Assembly: GCF_004210375.1 (NCBI RefSeq)
Contig: NC_134834.1
Coordinates: forward strand, 156,817,290 to 156,881,289
From: Tachypleus tridentatus
Taxonomy: Eukaryota; Arthropoda; Merostomata; Xiphosura; Limulidae
Reading direction: 5' to 3'
Length of the DNA stretch: 64,000 bases
Part shown: positions 59,538-64,000 of the stretch, piece by piece
Layout of the letters: every line of letters begins with the position of its first letter
Position numbering within the stretch: the first letter of the stretch is position 1
Notes under the pieces: model-generated
What the model saw: the letters and a program-made list of their open reading frames with translations, nothing else
Told to the model about the DNA's origin: nothing
The model's database searches: none
Made by a program: the position numbers and the translations under genes

Positions 59538-61600
59538 ACATAATTATCCTTTAAATATAAATATCAGAAGCAGTCCTTAATATAATTTATTATTTATGCT
59601 ATTATATTTTTTGCAAATCAGTTCAACTATACAACAACTTTACTGAGTTACTGTTGCCATAAAAAATAAATAATACTTCAAAATATTATTGCTTTTGTTT
59701 ATCAGTTTTACAACAGTTGAGAATTAAATTGAAATTTAAACAGGTTAAGTTTCAAAATACATTGTTGTAATTAATTTATTTACAACAGATTTTTAATGTG
59801 GATTTTTCCAACCTGTGTACGTTTTTGTTTTCACGCGCATTTCTGAAGGGAATATTGTGCAGTAATGGCGACAGGTATAAAAAATGTATGTGTGTAAGTT
59901 TTATCCTTGTTTGTCTTTATTTGAAAGACCTATGTATCTATACAAATACTTGTAAGTCCATGTAACTACTTCGTGGGATGTGGACAGGTCTTCACCAAAA
60001 TTGGTGTGGAGGTTCAATGGGTCCATGGGAAGATAGTTGCAAATTTTTAGTTTTGCATTTTGCCTTTCCTGATTTGTATGTATGTTTTTACCACTACCAC
60101 ACCTTATGTGTATGGTGGTTCATTCGGCTCATGGAGATATATGCGAATGTGCATTTTCACATTTCGCGGTTTGCCATCTTTTTTTTTTTTTTTTTGGCGT
60201 TTTAACGTTTTATTCAATTATTATAACTTTTCACGTCCTAAGCTAATTTTTCATTGATCATGAGTTTACATAACTTCCGTCCAGGGGACGATTACTCCAG
60301 CTAGAAAACAATAGAGTAAGACGTCATATTCACTTCGAGAGTATGACAAGAAAAACTTATTTCGTGTTAATCACGTAAACAGTATTTAAAAACAGAGTAA
60401 CAGTCAATAATAATGTGGTCAGTTATATTAATGGAGATCCTATAAAGCCTTTACAGCCGAATGATATTAACTAAAATGGCGTTAACAGTACATCTCTTGT
60501 ATATTGATTAGGAAACAATTTAATTTTAAATATCCAGTACAAAATATCCAGTGTTCTCACGGTTCAAAGGCCTTTTTATGATTCACAGAGACTTCAATGT
60601 ACCGATCAAGCTTCTCCATTGTTTTAGTTTCTTTTATAGTTGCCCCATGGGGTTTGTACTTGAAAAACATACATAAAAAACATTCCCCCCATAGTACCTG
60701 AACACATGTTTCAAGTTTGGTGCCACAAGCTTATGAGAGGAGATATGATTACAGTTTCAAAATGGTGTCCCCCTCATTTCGAACAAGAAATATAAAATTC
60801 TAGTTTAACGACCCTGTTAGCCTACTTATAAACCTCCACTTTGTTAGTCTGAGCCTTTGGGGACATTTTAGCTTCCTTGGTACTCAAGAAATTAGAGGTA
60901 GGGGCTACGTCACATAGATAAGGACATTCTTCGAGTTACCTCGGATCCACCTACCAAGTTTGTTCCTGCTGGCTCCAGTACTTTGCAGTGATGGAAGAAG
61001 GAATTGCAAAGTGGGGTACTTAGCTAGACATGCAGATAATATAATAATGTAATTTACGGTTGCTATATAAGTCAAATATGTAAAAGTGGGGATACTGAGC
61101 CATTCCCAGCACTACCAGTTTCGACTCCTCTTCTGTGGGAGGAGTTCGCGAGCAAAAAAAAAAAAAAAAAATCACAAACACACAACGTGAATTAATATAG
61201 CATAATTAACAATGGTGTAGTCCCGAGGGATCATGAAGGAGCGCCAACTCCTAACTTCATACGCCCTTACAGTGCCGCTCCTACTTCAACATTTTGAAAT
61301 GCAAATTATTTTCAGTGTTCCTTTCTTTTACATTCAAAAAGTGGACCGATGGTATTGTAATGGTGTTTCTAATAAGGAAAGCTTTGTATGAAATATGTTT
61401 CTGATATTAATTGAAAGCTCTCTTACATTGCATATAATGCTGCTTTATAATAATATATTTCAAACAACGACTTTTATCAGTAATCAATAAATAAGGCAAC
61501 CAGTTTGATAATTAGCTACACTCTTGGATATGGGTGTTTAAAGGACACCGTGGCGATCCCTAACTTTTAAATTTACCACTAAATTGACTGGCTACGATAG
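59538..61600. other. Unassigned DNA with homopolymer runs
   Basis: No gene recognised. It has a T run at about 60179-60195 and an A run at about 61156-61172; the latter directly follows a GC-richer stretch and may be the tail of an unrecognised retroposon. Overlapping plus-strand frames at 59978-60257 have no known domain. Confidence 0.5.
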
Positions 61601-61688
61601 GTGTCATACAAATCAGTGATGTCGAGAAAACCCACTTGTAGAGAAATTTATATGCAAAAAACGGCTCGTTTGGGTTGAGAAAATATTT

Positions 61689-61736
61689 TACGTAGAAGAG
61701 CGAACAACGTTTCGACCTTCTTCGGTCATCGTCAGG
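61689..61736 (-). ncRNA. Hammerhead-ribozyme-like core in the Penelope terminal repeat
   Basis: Minus strand reads CTGACGA (61729-61735), then a stem-loop GACC/GGTC (61714-61728), GAAA (61710-61713), then a 3-bp CGT/ACG stem with loop, and GTA as cleavage triplet. This order of CUGANGA, stem II, GAAA, stem III and NUH is the hammerhead core, and hammerheads are reported in Penelope-like elements. I could not find a convincing stem I, so activity is doubtful. The copy at the other end (63065-63100, plus strand) has lost most of the core. Confidence 0.35.
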
Positions 61737-61948
61737 TTCAGAAAGAAAGAGGTAACTGACCGGAAGCTGACCACATGTTTGAAAGGGGTTGTGTAACTGA
61801 GTGTCGGAATGTAGAGGGCGGTATTAGATGTTTGAATATATAATTTTATTTATTTTATTATATTAATATAGGTCTAAAGGCGTTCCTTTATATTGGTTTA
61901 TTTTGGGTTTAAGTTGTATAAGTAAGGCTTCTTTAATTTTGCGTTTGT

Positions 61949-62230
61949 TTATGTTTGCTTAAAGAAGCAAAGTATTTGAGTGTTTTCTATGGTTATGTTG
62001 TGTTTATTTGACTTGCAGTGTTCGAAAACGTGTGAAGGTGACTTTTTATGTTCTTTTAATCTGGTTTCCATTTTTCTACTTGTTTCTCCAATATAGAAGT
62101 CGTGGCAGTTATCACATTGTATTTTATAAATAATGTTGGTGTGGTGTTTGTCAGTGTAGTTTTTACATAGTATAGACCTCAGTTTTGTACCTGGTTTTTT
62201 GAATAAATTTGGTATTAACTGGATTGTCAT
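61949..62230 (-). pseudogene. GIY-YIG endonuclease domain of the Penelope-like element
   Basis: The minus-strand frame contains IIYKIQCDNCHDFYIGETSR (the GIY...YIG pair in degenerate form, with a CxxC insertion typical of Penelope endonucleases), then METRLKEHK with the conserved Arg, and a C-terminal SHVFEHCKSNKHNI stretch with conserved His residues. The domain itself looks intact, but is separated by frame breaks from the reverse transcriptase. Confidence 0.88.
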
Positions 62231-62524
62231 ATTTTGTTACTAGTTTTGGCCAAATGTTGGTTATTTGTCTTCTGATGTCGGGAATATATGGTATGCAGCA
62301 GTATATGGTTTCGTGGTTTTTTGATTCTTGAGCTGTATTTACTTTAGTTGGTTGATTTTGCTTTCTGTCTGGGTGTGTGCGTATAATGTTTTCTGCGGTT
62401 TGTAGAGGAAACTTATTGATGTTGATGAAGTATTGTTTTATTTTGTCTAATTCATCGTTAATTTTATCTGGTGAGCATAGTTTTATGGCTGTGTTTATTT
62501 GGTTTCTTAGTATGTTGGGTTTTG

Positions 62525-62905
62525 TTATGTTTCATGTGCTGAGTCCCAAGGAATGTATAGTCCAGTATGGGTTATTATTCGGTGGATTTCTGTTTTGAAT
62601 TGTGTGTTGGTTCTCGTAATTTTGAGGTTAAGAAATGATATTTGATTGCTTTCTTCCTGTTCACATGTGAAGTTAATGTTGGGATGTATAGAGGTAATGT
62701 GATTGATAAAATTAAGTGTGTTTTCTGCAGATCTGAATCCCGCAACCGTCTCATTTACATATTTGTACCAGTATAGTGGTAAATGTAATGCTGTGTTAAT
62801 TGCTTGTGTTTCAACTTGTGTCATAAAAATATTGGCTAGAACTGGTGATACTGGGTTGCCCATGCTTAGGCCATTTGTTTGTATATAGTTGTGGTTGTTG
62901 AACAT
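62525..62905 (-). pseudogene. Penelope-like reverse transcriptase, C-terminal half
   Basis: Motif B is clear (YIQTNGLSMGNPVSPVLANI). The motif C region reads WYKYVNETVAGF, where an active enzyme has YVDD. Motifs D and E follow (ISFLNLKITR). Motifs 1 to A, with the first catalytic Asp, are absent because of 5' truncation. The frame ends near 62525, and the link to the endonuclease is frame-shifted. Confidence 0.88.
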
Positions 62906-63149
62906 GAAGTTTGTCTTTATACCTATATTAAATATAATAAAATAAATAATATAAAATTATATATTCAAACATCTAACACCGCCCTCTACATTCCGACACT
63001 CAGTTACACAACCCCTTCGAAACATGTGGTCAGCTTCCGGTCAGTTACCTCTTTCTTTCTTTGTGAACCTGATACCGAAGAAAGTAAACGTACGTAAAAT
63101 ATTTTCTCAACCCAAACCAGCCGTTTTTGCATATATAGTGTCATACAAA

Positions 63150-64000
63150 GAAAAGTTTTGGTAGAACATTAGCAATATTTCTGCAATTGCTATTAAAGTA
63201 ACTAGTAAAACATAAAGTTTCTAGAAACATAAAAGGTTCTCTAGTTTTGAGGAATCGGCGTCAGCACCATATAAACATCAACACATGCGAAAGGATCGGA
63301 AACATTCCAGCAATATATATTTTTTATATTCTACAATACAAGGAAACAGGAAGTTTTGTTAGGTGAGAACACTTCCGACACAAGAAACATTACAATCGAC
63401 CTAAAACGTTATTAAAGACCGAAAACCACTCTGTAAAGTTATGTATCAAGACCTCCTATAGCTCAGTGATTTAAATATCATAAAAATTGTCTCCCTGCCT
63501 GTATTTGAACTGAATGTTCAGATGTGTTTGCGAAACGATTGTTTTCAGTTACTCTAGCGTGAAGGAATTAGGCTGTTATAAAACCGGTTACATTACGTTT
63601 CCCACTTACACTGTTTTAAACTCATGACAACTCAGGATAACTTGAAAACACCGTTACAAAACACATCTGTCGCAGGTGCCAGTTGTTGTAACAGAATATT
63701 GTATTGTAATTTAAAATTATTTGCTAGACGTAATAAAGATTTTTTTCACATTTTAAAAAGTTTCATCCGTTAGGGACACTTAATAGTAAACCATTCAAAT
63801 CATTTTATTTTTTAGTATTTTATTGTATCATTATTACAAAAACATAATGGTTATTGAAGTTATAATAGTGTATTAGGATCAATACGTTACACCTACTCCT
63901 ATTTATTGGAAAGCTAAAAGAAAGTATAAACCTTACCCTTTGTGACCTTTTCCTACCAGAAACTGACCAGGAGAACAGTATTTATGGCACTGAACTAGTT
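63150..64000. other. Unassigned DNA at window edge
   Basis: No gene recognised. A tRNA-like string at about 63450-63520 (CTCCTATAGCTCAGTGATTT) lacks a proper acceptor stem and is likely a SINE or pseudo-tRNA relic. Confidence 0.5.

Larger units (their letters stand above)
61613..63137 (-). mobile_element. Penelope-like retroelement, 5'-truncated, with inverted terminal repeats
   Basis: GTGTCATACAAA is repeated exactly at 61601-61612 and 63138-63149, a 12-bp target duplication of the variable length usual for these elements. The element runs on the minus strand: reverse transcriptase fragment (62525-62905) then GIY-YIG endonuclease (61949-62230). The two ends (61649-61880 and 62912-63136) are inverted copies of the same ~225-bp sequence, for example ACCCAAAC.AGCCGTTTTTGC and TAACTGACCGGAAGCTGACC. 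Full elements are usually 2.5-3 kb or more, so most of the reverse transcriptase is missing. Confidence 0.92.

Overview
The window comes from an intron-rich, AT-rich animal genome full of transposons and SINEs. It is most likely a chelicerate and probably a horseshoe crab. That placement rests on the one host gene (a retinoid X receptor whose C-terminal end resembles arthropod, tick-like RXRs) and on my memory of the abundant tRNA-headed SINE family; both are inference, not a database result.

Host gene. The left half is occupied by one minus-strand gene, RXR (the partner of the ecdysone receptor in arthropods; ultraspiracle in insects). Eight coding exons can be joined with intact splice sites and matching phases, from ATG at 33865 to the stop at 2347-2349. 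They give a 429-residue protein. Order of exons: A/B domain (33745-33865, 19502-19650), DNA-binding domain (18735-18847, 13539-13696), hinge (8603-8748) and ligand-binding domain (7808-7934, 6533-6757, 2347-2597). One intron (6758-7807) uses a GC-AG splice pair. A 51-bp candidate cassette exon lies at 20084-20134. The first exon is preceded (34-35 kb) by a region with CACGTG, CCAAT and CRE-like motifs that is the likely promoter.

Introns. Intron 7 carries an internally deleted Tc1-like transposon (3271-4424). Intron 4 carries a 25-unit minisatellite with a higher-order 48+48+40 bp pattern (9045-10177) and a full-length but dead Tc1 element (11932-13439). Intron 3 carries a degenerate 51-bp tandem array and a diverged internal duplication. 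Intron 1 (14 kb) carries SINEs and a three-copy unknown repeat (27.8-30.3 kb).

Upstream region (34-64 kb). I see no host gene here, only mobile DNA: a hAT element with an exact 8-bp target duplication (35883-38761), an LTR retrotransposon relic with two direct LTRs plus an inverted partial LTR (39.3-42.66 kb), two pogo/Tigger-type elements (42921-44592, 45094-46352), and a 5'-truncated Penelope-like element with inverted terminal repeats and a 12-bp target duplication (61613-63137). About 30 tRNA-derived SINE copies or fragments in three families are scattered through the window. All transposase and reverse transcriptase genes seen are broken.

No prokaryotic features, CRISPR arrays, rRNA genes or convincing true tRNA genes are present. 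I did not find a clearly new biological system. The most unusual signals are the GC-AG intron, the higher-order minisatellite in the RXR intron, the substitution in the RXR ligand pocket, and the Penelope-like element with its hammerhead-like core.
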